Shown piece by piece: positions 53,451 through 64,000 of a DNA stretch of 64,000 bases. The DNA lies in contig JAJKFJ010021004.1 in assembly GCA_027382625.1 (NCBI GenBank), positions 1 to 64,000 of the forward strand, in the 5' to 3' direction. The notes under the pieces are model-generated. The model did not search any database and had not been told where the DNA came from. It saw nothing but the letters and a program-made list of their open reading frames with translations. Source of the DNA: Tetmemena sp. SeJ-2015. Taxonomy: Eukaryota; Ciliophora; Spirotrichea; Sporadotrichida; Oxytrichidae. The translations under genes and the position numbers were made by a program. Numbering within the stretch: the first letter of the stretch is position 1; each line of letters opens with the position of its first letter.

Positions 53451-56395
53451 ATGAACGAAAGTGAAGACCCAAACACCCAGCAGCAAACTCCCAATCCTAT
53501 ATTATAATTCATGTTCAAAATATATTGATGAGTACACTATATTTTGAATGAGCAAGCCAAAAGCTCATAGTACTACCAGTGTAAGTTTTAGTAAAGAGTT
53601 TAATGAATGATCTATCTATCAAAGATAGACAGGCAATTTGGAAATAGCCAGTCTTTTAATTAGCGGTTTTTAAGATAAACTTTAGAACCCAATGAGTATT
53701 TTCGAGTTGGTGATATTGGCCTAAAGGCTAGCATCCCTCCTAGCAACGCCCAGCCTTATATTCCGCGTAAGGGTGCTTTAATAATCTAAAGAATTGCTGC
53801 TCTTCTATTAGCTCTGATTAAGCAGCTTCATTTCCCTTGCATTTATTGAATATAATGGATGTGCTAAATGCTTTTTGAATAGAAAACAAGAACTGGAATG
53901 ATGATGAGGATGAGGAGGAGTACGAAGATGGCGACTAGGAGATTGGTCTGCAGCAGTACGATGGAAGGAATTCTTACCACCACAAATCCATCAGCTCCTA
54001 AGATATGCAGCGCAACATCAACTAAATCCTAGATGATGAAGATGATCCATATTATATGTGCTTAAGCAGAAATATAGCCATAGCCTTTTGTATGATCCAC
54101 TCTATGAGCCAGCTCGTAAGTTCCGAAAGGAGAGTTTTAACGTATGTAAATAGAGTAAAACATGAATTCGCAGTAGTAGAACATTTACCACAACGCCAAG
54201 TAGATGGGTTACCGCCACGATGGCTAACTCAACTAGGACGATGTCGATTTCTCAGAGAGGAACCTTCCCCCAAGGAGAGGAGCCAACGGGGAAGAAGATC
54301 CTGAGTTTCAGAGACTGGATGGAGTACCCTACCGCAGGCCCCCTAGAGAAAACTACCCACCAAGGGAGTTTAGGCCTAAGTATGATGAGAGCCAGATCGA
54401 CATGGAGTCTAACTTCAGGAAGTACTACTTCAAGGATAGAGACTTTTACAAGAAGGTTATTGATCAGGAGGACCCAGGCTAAACTCAGATCAACAAGCTG
54501 TTGCATATACATTTTATAGGTAGTGTTTAAGAAGGATTCAAATTCAAGATCCACATCTTCCAAATAGCAGAGGACGAGGAGCTTGTGAGAGAACAAGAGA
54601 AGAGAGTTTTCATGCAACTAACTGACTTTTAAACATCGATAATATAAGCATTGTGTTATCTTTAACTGACATGTTCTGTTGCGACATCCGCTCGAAAATC
54701 TTGCCGCCCAAGATCCGATACTTCTGCAACGTTATAGAAAAGTAGGACGCTAAAAACCTGTATAATCTACAAAGCAATCTAGAGCAGCCACTTCGTTGCT
54801 CCATCTTCCTCGATTTGCCAGAGGAAGTATTTGTCCGATATGCTGATATCGAGGCAAAAGCATATGAGGAATATCAAGCTGCGTAGAAACGCAAATATGA
54901 GGAGAGAAGTCAATAGTATTCAGCTAGCAACCCTAACTACAGAGAGGAACAGAAATCTCACAACTAGTACCCAAACCGTTACTCTGAGCAAAAGAGAGAC
55001 TTCCATACTAATCAAGGATAGCCAAGAGACTATGAGCAGCGAGGTTATCATGACCGATAGTAGAGAGAGGAGTATGATCGTGGTTACCCTAAGTAGAACA
55101 AACGATAGGATCACTATCAAGAAGAGGAGGAAAATCCAAGGCAATCTAATAGGCAGGTGTCAGATGGAGGCAGCAGCAGGATTGTTATTGATACCTCTAA
55201 GCAAACAAGGACAGTGACTGATGGAAGAGCCTCTAATCAGTAATAGAGGTAGGTGAGCAACAACGAGAGATAATATGAAGAAGATGAGTTCCAAGTGAGA
55301 TCATTCAAGCACAAGGATCAAAAGTAAAACTAGGGCGGCTATTATAACAATAGCAACAACAACCAAAGAAGCTACGGCTCTGATGGCTATCAGAACAGAG
55401 CTCCTCAGGGAAGGCAAGGAGATCATGGCAGCTAGGGCTTCCAAGGACAGGGCAGCTCTAGAAACGACCAGCGCGATTACCACTAGCAGTAGCCTTCGCA
55501 CTATCACACTCAAAATCAGGGAAGAGATTATAATAGACACGACTAGGGAAGCGGTTATTAGGGAGGCTCTCAACAGAAGGACTATAAGGCTCCCTACTAC
55601 GGAGGCTAAAGCAGAGGTGGCTACCAAGGAAATCAGAGACACGATGATAGAGTAAGCAAAGATTTGTCTTAAACTGTATTAGGGAGGTGCTAGAGATGAT
55701 TACCATCAGGATAAGGGATACAACAAGAGGAACTACGATGAACCCCAGTTCTAAAAGCAGAGATGTTTATTTTTCTTATCTTATAATGAGAAGTCACCAA
55801 TCTCACTATGATGACAAGGATTGTAATTTAAAAGTTTTAAAGAGACATTTTCAAATAGAACTTGAAGTCAGAAGTCACCACTCTGCGAAGCAAGGTGATA
55901 AGTATCACGGCAAGTCCAATCCATAACTTTATTATCTCTTTTAAGAATAATGATGAATTAATTGAATTACGACCATGGGCCCAGCAAGTCTAGTGGCTCA
56001 GATTCCTACCACAAAAAGAACAACTACTCTAGCACTTACTACGATAATCTCTTAAACTCTTTCTATCTTTATCGTGATGACAGAGGACACTCTCAGAGGC
56101 AAGACTATGGCAATTAAGGGGCAACTGGAAGAACAAGGGCTAGGCAAGAGATGAAGATGAGGGCTTCTACAGTCAGAAGTAAGGCTACAGTGCCTAAAAG
56201 AAGTACTCTGACAGCAACAACGCCTCTTCCTCCTAAAATCAAGGCTACAGCGGAGGCTCTATTACAGAAAATAAGATTAATATTTTTTACAATGACGGTC
56301 TTAATACTATGTTAAAATAAATTCAACTTTGTAAATAACTCTCAGAGCTACAGAGGTGGAAGGGGAGGCTACAACCAGTCCTACTAAACTTGGAT
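53451..56395 (+). CDS. Q/RGG-rich low-complexity protein, probable RNA-associated
   Basis: ATG 53451 (MNESEDPNTQQQTPNP). Then NEYFRVGDIGLKASIPPSN near 53700, an acidic patch (DDEDEEEYEDGDQEIGL), a segment with LLHIHFIGSVQEGFKFKIHI and IRSKILPPKIRYFCNVIEK (54500-54760), and about 900 bp encoding Q, N, G, Y, R and S with repeated TAG/TAA glutamines. A 31-nt GT-AG intron at 55652-55682 joins RHDDR to GGARDDYHQ. The C-terminal region contains RGGRGGYNQSY near 56350. IES-like inserts lie near 53520-53560, 53770-53870 and 55770-55960. The C-terminus is uncertain; coding-like sequence continues to about 56570. Prion-like/RGG composition suggests RNA-granule biology, which is an inference. Confidence 0.5.
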
Positions 56396-56954
56396 AAGTT
56401 TAAGTCATTTATTTTTATTCATTAGAGGATATTCTCTCTTCTTGTTTAGCAAAGAAGATGAAGCTGATTTAAAAGCAGCTGAGGAAACAAAAATTCTCAC
56501 ACTTGATAGGCTCTGCCGCCTCATAGAGAAGCAATAGTTGAGGGGAGGCCTTAAAATTTGTAAAATTTTAGTTTTTGGTTCTAAAAATTTCAAATTTCGA
56601 AGATTCATTCTCAATATCAGGCCTTCATTTTTCTAATAACAAGTAATTTGCTATCCTGTTTACTAATAATTCTTCCTCCCAAATACATATTCGTGCTATA
56701 TATTTTCTGAGATAAAGATAGAGAGGTGAGCGAGTGAGTGTGAGAAATCCAACAAAGTATTATTTTGAATAAATTTTCAAGAGGATAGATTTATTTATAA
56801 CAATTTTGGGTTTAAATGCCCTTAAGATTAAGTTATTCATTTTCACACGCTATTTATTACAAGTGAGGTGCTACACTAGTTTAACAATTGCTATGTATAA
56901 GTTTGTGCGCCCCTCTCTCTCAATCAATCACTCCAATTGATTATGATGATGAGT

Positions 56955-59900
56955 TCAAGGGTCCAAGTACTCGGGAGAGCCCTGAAATTGCTCATTGGAG
57001 CTAGAACCAACCTTGCGAGAGAAGAGGCTCTTAATACCCTTTTTTAATTGCATGAGCTTCTATCCAACAGAGCTTTGAAGCTGAGGCTTAAGGTTTATTC
57101 TATAGTCATCTTCCTTTTATTCTCCCTTTAATAAATTGAATTAGCATTCACATTCTTATTCAGAGAGTTGGCTATCACATTATCTGAAGAAGGTGGACTT
57201 TTTTGGTTGTTTCGTCTGAAAATCAGCGTCTCTTATCTTTGCTTTAGCCTTGAGTTGACTATCAGTAGGGGAATAGAAACCTAAAGCTTGCTCTTTGAGA
57301 ATGAAAGTTTGGTGGGGCTCTTTCTCATACTTTTCTAAGTTATTGGAGGGGGCTGCTCTCAGATAACAGGGAGAGACTAAACTCAAGTCGATTTTGTGCT
57401 TGCCTCCTCTCATCACTTAGGACTAGACTGACTAACTATACTCCAGATCGCTCCTTTGAACTTAAAAAAGATGTAATACACTTTGAAATTGATAGAGAAT
57501 AAAAACTGGACTTTTTTCGAAAGGCTCTTGAAAATTAGACCTTGAACTCCCATTCCTAAAAGAAAGCTCATGGACTCTTTAAATTGAGGAGAGACGTGGA
57601 TAATTTACAAGACTCCATTTAAGATACAATAAAATAACTTCTTAATGGATTGCTTCTGTTAGCGATGCTTCGTTCCAGAACAAGTGTGCTATCATTCAAG
57701 TTTCTTTTTCCAGATTCAAGATTCTCCTCATCCAAATCGTTTCTCAAAGGAAATTAAAAAAATGAGTTTCGCATTTATTCTCTGACTTTAGTTCCTGGCG
57801 GGGCTACAGACTATTTTAGGAATAGAGGAGTTATATCGAGCAGAGGAATCCATACGGGAGGAATTCTCACCCTCCAGTACTCTCAAGCAATTGATTCTCC
57901 TGTTGAATTGAACTTGGTCAGTGTAAACTATGAGCCAGAAAGATAAATGTCATCTAGAATGCTATTGCAAGAATCAAATATAAGGTTTACATGGAGTTCT
58001 TGTCAGCAAAGTGATAAAATGAAGACTCCTCTATGTCCTTCAGACTAAGAGCGGCTCTCTTGCCATTGCTTGGTGGGTGATAGCGGTACACATTTAGTGG
58101 CCCACCGGGATTATAGTACAGTATGCTTGCGCTGATTAGATCAGCAGCAACTAGAGTCTATGAGGGCAGCAGCTTCAGGTCAAAGCTATTCCTCCTCGGC
58201 AGCAGGTGAAGCCTCGGGGGATTGAAATCATTAGAGGCGAGGGAAACAGTCCTGTGAGATTGTTTATCATTAACATTGTGGAGGGAATAGAAATTTTCGT
58301 TGTCGACCTTAATCGACTGCATCATATCTGAGAGTTCGATTTTGAAGTCCCTATCAGAACTGAACCTCTTATAGCAGACTGGACAGCTTTCCTATTAAAA
58401 ATTTAACTCTCACCTCCTCATTCATTCAAAATGAATTTTATGTGATGAGTTGTCTATTAAGTATCGAAACGGTGGTCGATGCAGGTGGCGTGGAAATAGT
58501 GAAGGCAGCTCAATAGTCTGCAGAAGTCCAAGTTTTTAATTTGCTGCTGGCAGATCTGGCACCTAAATCCAAGTGATTAAGAGACGCAAACTTGATTATA
58601 AATTAGGGCGTAGTCGCTTATAATAAATTAAATAATGGTAAAGTATTGATACGAACGAGATTATTGAGTGCAACTGCTGCAGCTTTACTCTTTTATGAGA
58701 GCTTGAACTTACTTAGAAATTATGTATTTTTTGCCAGGAAGTCTTATCAACGTCGCTTTTAATATACAATGTCATAAATGAGATAATAAAGAAGGATTTG
58801 GGGTTGTCGCTTTGACCTTATAGTATCTTTCTCTCTTAAAACGCTGGATGTCTCTTATATATGGTAACCCCTATGTGTCCCGAGATTAAATTACAACTTC
58901 TTAATTTTTATCCTCTCTCTATTTTAAATAGAGAGCGAATAGATAACTGATCTCTCTAATCGACAGCCTCAGTTTTGAAGCTGCTCCTTCTCTTAATCTC
59001 AATGTGGAGATTTTGATTGAGGAATCCAGAAGACATATATTAAAAAATATAACCTCATCTTTTTAAGAAGGAAGGAACTCTTGCGAAAGCTGATGCTTTT
59101 GGTGAAATTGAGAGATGTCATCCGAGTTCTCACTTATTTTTGCAGACAGGGGTTTCTCTAAGCTCCTTTAGGACGAAGTTTTGTGTTTACGTGGCATCTG
59201 ATTGCTAGCCCCAAAAATTAAGCTCCCGTGAGACAGGTAAGATAACTCACTCTCGCTCTTGCAAGCTTCTTCCTTACCGATGTGCTAATTTTTCTTCTCA
59301 CCAGAGAGACCCTCTTACTCCATAACGTTGCATTCAACAAATTAAGATGAGTAAGAATTCAATTAAAGGTGGTCATTCGGTGTCTCTTGCATTCATGCAA
59401 ACAGTGGAATCGTCATTAAGGTAAGAACTATTTTGGGGATTTTAGTCAGAGTACTTCCTTATTCCCCTTCGAATGTAACTTAACCAAATATGGCAAAAAA
59501 AAGTTTGCTAATGTTGGCTTGCTGGCAATTTGCGTAAGGGGTTTCTGATTGGTGATAGTTTTGCGTTTCATAGGGCAAGTATCTGTTTTCACCCAGTCGG
59601 CATTTTTGACCTGCTTCACACCTCTAGCCACAAATATCTATCACCTACACATAAAAGGCATCTTAATCAAAATATTGCTTGTTTGCTTATTAAGGCAATA
59701 TTCTTGGATTGAAGAAGATTGCTCTTGCTGAGATAATTTCTTAATGGGGGTCTCGAGTGGAGCACAGCCGCTCTCTATTTCTTGCTTTAGAGTGAGGGTT
59801 CTTCCAACTGGCCTCTTTATTTGAATTTGCCTGTCAAGACCATCAGAGTTTGTGAAATTTGCCCCTCCTTGGCATTAAAGCAACTCATTTAAGTTTGAAT

Positions 59901-60290
59901 ACACAGTTTAAATGGTTATGCATTCGAAATTGGCCATGAAATTTCTGGCGTCTGGTTAAGATTGGTCTTGCTCTTAATTTGGAGAATGGCTTTGTAAAGA
60001 GAACTTGGCCTCTGAGTTTATTTGAGTCGTCTGCTGAAGAGAAGTCACTTTTACTATATTCTTTGCCTTGCGCTTCCTCATTTGAAGAAAGATAAAAAAA
60101 ATTCACTCACCCTCTCTATAGAAGCACTTTGCAATTCATTAAATTTTAGATCGTGAGAGCGCATAGTAGGCAGACTACAAAGACGACGACTCCTAAAATT
60201 ATGAATACCAAGAGCTGAGCCCTGGGTGAGCCCCCTTCACTTCCTAGGTTTTAATTATTCTAATTAGAACTTGTAGTAGTTAAAAAAAAT
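56955..60290 (-). CDS. membrane-anchored RING-H2 E3 ubiquitin ligase (tentative single gene)
   Basis: Near the N-terminal end (60130-60240) is one transmembrane helix, QLLVFIILGVVVFVVCLLCA. A 34-nt GT-AG intron (60077-60110) joins LLQRE to EAQGKEYSKSDF. A long polar cytoplasmic region follows (59890-58900). At 58560-58360 is a RING-H2 finger: CQICQQQ, CRLLSCLHYFHATCIDHRF and, after removing an IES, QQESCPVCYKRF. The C-terminal region ends FQGSPEYLDP-TGA at 56955-56957. TM plus C-terminal RING-H2 is typical of Goliath/RNF13-like ligases that ubiquitinate membrane cargo. Several frame breaks remain (59470, 58900, 57950, 57600), so two genes cannot be excluded. Minus-strand coding also continues to about 60515. 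Confidence 0.55.
58399..58460 (-). other. IES splitting the RING finger, pointer CTATTAA
   Basis: CTATTAA at 58392-58398 and 58454-58460. Excision of 62 bp joins the first zinc-ligand half (HATCIDHRFDT) to QQESCPVC and removes a TGA, restoring ring spacing. Confidence 0.88.
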
Positions 60291-60559
60291 GATAACAGAA
60301 AAATCTTCTTTTAATGATAGTTGAATTGAAATCTGATTGCATTTGCGAGGTAAATAATAAACTTCCTTGATTCCTTAGTTTAGAGTTAGGCTACTGATCT
60401 AGGTATGATTCGTTTTGGGCGTCTAGTGTCCGCTTTGAAATTTCCAATTATAGTTTGTCTACTAGTACTTATTTCTTTGATATACTACTTCTTATTTCTT
60501 CCTTCATGAAGCTTGATTAATTTTATTATTTGGTGAGTATTAGATTGCTTTTAGGGTTT

Positions 60560-61646
60560 TAATTATAGATGAGAATTACTTATAAGCGATTTTTTAGTCA
60601 GAAGAAGAATAAATTTATCCTAATTTTTAAATGCTAATGAAAAAAACTTGCAGATCAAATTAGTAGCATAGAATTCAACTGCCAGTATATTATAAACCCC
60701 AAAATTTCTATTTTGACTTGCACTTGATGTTTGATATAATTCTCTCTTATAATAATTGCTTATTAATACATCAAGTGAGATTTAAAATCAAGAGAGCCAT
60801 TTAATAATTAAGATAGATAGGTGGTGGGTGATTGAATTGACTTTAGATGCTTGGAACTTAGACAACAAAGAATAAAGCTAAAACTCTTTTTTTATCTCTC
60901 TCAAATATTGACGTCATTACTTTAATCATACGAACTCTAATCACATTTCTAGAGCAAGGTTAAACTATTCATTAGAGAATTTAATGAAAGAGGTTTTACT
61001 ACTACTATAAGTTGGTAAATTAATTTTGACGAATTGACTTTAAAACGATGGTGATAATATTTAATATATACAAATAAGCAAACGTGAACATCATAATTAT
61101 TATAAAAAGAACACGAGGAGGCATAAGAAGGGAGATGCATTTTATACTTGTCAAATATTTCATCTACTAGAAAGTTTAATTTAGAGTTAGAAGAAAACAA
61201 AAGTACGATTATTATTATTACAGCCAGGAAGTAGAGAAATTATAAATTAGTTTTGGCTAATAAAATAATTGAAAGTTAGTTAGTTGCTTAATTAAAGTAA
61301 AATTTCAACATTGAAAGAAAAAATGAGTTTTATGAGGTTTTAAGAGAGAGTGAGTGAGGGGTATTTATTTTGATTTAAAAAGTTGAAAAAATTATAAATT
61401 TAAAATGTCTCGACCGACGTAAGCTGACAGATAGAACTAGCTCCATTAAGCAGAGGACTTATAAAGCTATCAGGATGACTACTAGGACTAAAACCAGTTA
61501 CTTCAAAGCTCAGCCAACACTGATCTTTAGAATAGATTAAATTTTGAGGAAAAAAATTTTTGTTGTAATTTAATCTAGCTGCTAACCCTTCTTTAGATAT
61601 AATAATTAATTCTTCCTTCATTTCTCTATCTTTTTTATCTTTGCTG
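60560..61646. other. long AT-rich non-coding region
   Basis: Very AT-rich, without a convincing gene. A minus-strand frame at 61280-61678 stays open but overlaps the well-supported first exon of the next plus-strand gene, so I regard it as a shadow. Confidence 0.5.
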
Positions 61647-62825
61647 ATGATGGCAGCACAGGTCAGAGGAGCACACACTTCACAAGCTCTAATTAAGAAA
61701 GTATGTATGGCTACGTATTTCTCTAAAGGAAAAATTAAAAACTTAGTTCAGTTTGACAGCTAAATCTATATTTAGGTCGCGGAAAATCTGCTAGCGAGGG
61801 CCTTCTTGCCAACTGGAGCGCACATCAAGCAAGCCCTCTCCTATTTGGATTTGGCTATCAAAGCTGAATTAAAAATTAAATACACGAAAAACACACACAC
61901 ATATATAAGTTATGTAATGCTACATTTTTATAGTGGTCTGAATTAGTTCTGGTAAGTTATCATTTACAATTCTAAACGCTTATATAGAGTGACCTGCACT
62001 CAGCCTTCTTTTACATTTCTATGTTTGAGATTTGCCTGTTCGTGATGAGCCTGCTCCTGTTCTTCTCTAACCCTCACGAAATGGTGTACATGTGGTTTCA
62101 TATCGCACATATCCCCCGAGCTATCCTCGGATTCATAATCCTCAAGAAACTCCCCAGATCTCATTAACTCGCTGCCAATATCTCAATTCCAGCTCACGAG
62201 AAGATGCCCTTCGAAACTATCATGCGCAAATTTTAATTATGATATTGCAATATTTGAATGCGATACATGGTAATGGGAGCGAGAGATGCACTCAAGGACT
62301 TCACTGAGCAAACTCGCAAGTGGATCTTCTCCTATTGCCTCATCTCTTTGCTCTGCGTTATACTGGACATGATATATCCCTCATTATAAAAATCCCTACC
62401 CATAGTATATAACTCTTATATTTTCTGAATAGTTCTTCTCACAAGTGAAGGACTATGCTCGTCTGCAATCTGCTTTCGGAGACCTGGCCCTGGTAACAAT
62501 AGCTTCCCTTTTCTTAGCGATGGATTGGTTCTACGTGCTATGGGTTTTCAGTTTGCGGGTGCGCTTCCCATCCTATATCTCCTCCCAGTTTATGAAGGGT
62601 CTATTCGGCTTTATGCAGAAACTCACCTCAGACATAAATAACTACTTGGCTGCGCACAAGACTAAGCATGAGATCAACTACACGGAGGAGGCTGAAAAAT
62701 ATGACTACGTCAAACAGTACTACAAAAATCAGAACGATGCGAGAGCTGTGAGTCAGCCTCAGTAGATGTAAATCCCACATCCGGGGCCATATCAAACTGA
62801 CTAGAATTAAGACTAATCGAACTGA
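61647..62825 (+). CDS. multi-span membrane protein, 309 residues, unrecognised
   Basis: ATG 61647 (MMAAQVRGAHTSQALIKK), intron 61701-61775, then VAENLLARAFLPTGAHIKQ. An IES (61872-61945, pointer CTGAATTA), intron 61952-61987, SDLHSAFFYISMFEICLFV and a second span follow. A second IES (62227-62262, pointer ATGCG) joins FETIMR to YMVMGARDALKDF. Intron 62405-62432 (28 nt) precedes FFSQVKDYARLQSAFGDL. It ends TDQNQDQSN-TGA at 62823-62825. After all five removals the length is exactly 310 codons. About four hydrophobic helices (MSLLLFF; HIPRAILGFII; LISLLCVILDMIY; LVTIASLFLAMDWFYVLW). Function unknown. Confidence 0.82.
61872..61945 (+). other. IES, pointer CTGAATTA, containing a CA repeat
   Basis: The 8-mer CTGAATTA is at 61864-61871 and 61938-61945. 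Excision of 74 bp joins DLAIKAEL to VL-SDLHSAFF in frame. The IES holds an ACACACACAC run. Confidence 0.9.
62227..62262 (+). other. IES, pointer ATGCG
   Basis: ATGCG at 62222-62226 and 62258-62262. Excision of 36 bp removes an in-frame TGA and keeps frame. Confidence 0.87.
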
Positions 62826-63023
62826 TATAGAGTATAAGTAGTAGTTAGTAGTAGGAGTAAGTTTCAAGCACTATAAACCCAGTCATTCTTGTCTTTTGAA
62901 ACTCATTCAGGATTTTAATTTCTTCACACTCTTATAATCGAGCATTAGATAGTAGTACTGTTTTCGATCAAATAATGAAGAATAGTTATTAGAAAGGTGA
63001 TGATCTCACTTTGGGTGAGTTAA

Positions 63024-64000
63024 TCATTTAACGAGTTTATGTGCCTGCGCTATGCCGTCCTCTCTTATCAGCTCCACTAGCTTCTCCTTGGGCATTACGA
63101 ACTTGATGCTGCAGGGGTTCACCCTTTTACTGTTGCTAGAGCTGTTGCTTGATTAGGCTTGCTATTGAGCTAAATATCTTTTAATTTATCAACAAGAAAG
63201 GCAGAATAATTTGAGGTGGCTGGTCGTCGAGCAGATTGTTATTGGATTTCATGTCTTGCTGGTAGACTGACTGGTTCTTCCTGCTATGTGGATTGGTTGA
63301 CTTATGAGGTACCTTCACTCCTCTCAGCTAATAAATGCAGCTGGAAACGAATAGGTGAAGATTATATATATGCTAGTCTAGTTAAATGGTGTTGGCGCTC
63401 TTGCTGGTACCTCCCATGATTGTAGAGAAGAAGCCAATGTTTCCCACCTTCCAGAGTCTGAGAGTCTTGTCAACAGCTGAGTAGCTGGCAAGCAGATTAC
63501 CCTTGGAATCGAAAGTAAGGCAGGTCACGTTCCCTGAGTGGCCCTCCAGAATCTTCCATTTGGCACTCGTGCGCACGTCATAGATGGCGATTGGTCCATC
63601 GTGCGTTCCCACTGCCAATCTCTGTGACTCGTGATGGAAAGCCACCATTGGATACAGCTTCACCATCACTGACATGATCAAGGAGATTATCTTTCAATAC
63701 TGAAAATAAAGCTACTTAGCATTCCTCAATTTCATATCTTGTGGGAGTTCTTTCTGAGGGCGAGCTCATTAGGGTCGAGGCATTTGAGGAGTATCTGAGT
63801 GAGTTAAATGAGGTGCGTCTCCAGTGCCTCTCCATAGCCGTTAATGAAGAACTTCAACACCTCCAACACATTCTGCTGGTACTCTGCACTCTGTTGCAAG
63901 TGAGTGCCTCCTCCTGAATCAGCTGCAAGAAGTCGTAAAAGAAAAGTGGTGATTAAGTATAAGATAAGCCTATGGATAAGTTTAGGTGTAATTGTCTCCA
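63024..64000 (-). CDS. WDR7: WDR7-like WD40 protein, C-terminal part, runs off the window
   Basis: WDR7-type proteins work with the V-ATPase/rabconnectin system on endosomes and vesicles. From the right edge: VLEVLKFFINGYGEALETH near 63850, then LYPMVAFHHESQRLAVGT, HDGPIAIYDVRTSAKWKIL, EGHSGNVTCLTFDSKGNLL and ASYSAVDKTLRLWKVGNIG, the last WD40 repeats of WDR7. The reading continues through KVPHKSTNPHSRKNQSVYQ near 63300 and ends NPCSIKFVMPKEKLVELI and KLVK-TGA at 63024-63026. AT-rich breaks near 63365-63390 and 63175-63195 are likely IESs, and one near 63690-63730 may be an IES or intron. The N-terminal part lies beyond the window. Confidence 0.75.

Noticed and set aside
59885..60106. A gene starting MNFFYLSSNEEAQGK on the minus strand
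   Set aside because: The apparent start lies inside a 34-nt GT-AG intron (60077-60110) whose removal joins an upstream transmembrane exon to the same frame.
61280..61678. A minus-strand protein starting MCAPLTCAAIISK
   Set aside because: It overlaps the first exon of the 309-residue plus-strand gene, which is supported by splice sites, pointers and an exact codon total.

Overview
The window looks like germline (micronuclear) DNA of a spirotrich ciliate, probably an Oxytricha/Stylonychia-type hypotrich. Three things seen in the sequence say so. (1) Genes only read through if TAA and TAG are glutamine and TGA is the sole stop; Q-rich proteins use TAG and TAA freely. (2) Many genes are interrupted by short AT-rich segments (19-86 bp, a few longer) that lack intron ends and are flanked by short direct repeats. 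Removing the segment plus one repeat copy restores the frame and a conserved motif. These are internal eliminated segments (IESs) between pointers. (3) One gene, an S28 serine carboxypeptidase, is scrambled. About 30 genes sit on one stretch without telomeric C4A4 repeats, which does not fit the gene-sized macronuclear chromosomes of hypotrichs.

Layout. 1-10.4 kb: an AT-rich left end, an ammonium transporter (+), katanin p60 (+), two unrecognised plus-strand genes and a minus-strand coiled-coil gene. 10.9-16.4 kb: a large CHD-type chromatin remodeller with PHD fingers. 16.5-22.8 kb: four unrecognised genes, one encoding a secreted or membrane Cys-rich protein, then a BAR-domain protein (-). 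22.88-23.15 kb: the last coding piece of the S28 peptidase, on the plus strand. 23.5-39.0 kb: six minus-strand genes in a row: CFAP410, a coiled-coil protein, a CEP164-like WW/coiled-coil protein, an acidic membrane protein, PP4 catalytic subunit and an ABCA-type transporter. 39.2-40.7 kb: the rest of the S28 peptidase (-). 41-64 kb: an unrecognised Q-rich protein (-), a tiny membrane protein (+), a TBC1D22-like Rab GAP (+), coatomer delta (-), a BPI/LBP-like secreted protein (+), two long Q-rich genes (+), a membrane-anchored RING-H2 protein (-), a multi-span membrane protein (+) and the 3' end of a WDR7-like gene (-).

The most interesting locus is the S28 peptidase. Near its 5' end four coding segments lie in the order 1-3-2-4, with 10-13 bp pointers. 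Its last segment, which carries the catalytic Asp and His, lies about 16 kb away, inverted, behind six complete unrelated genes. An 11 bp pointer is shared by both sites. The enzyme can exist only after DNA unscrambling.

Several genes also carry isolated one-base frameshifts at homopolymers (for example in the katanin Walker A region). I treat these as likely consensus errors rather than biology. Introns are ordinary GT-AG but very short (28-121 nt).
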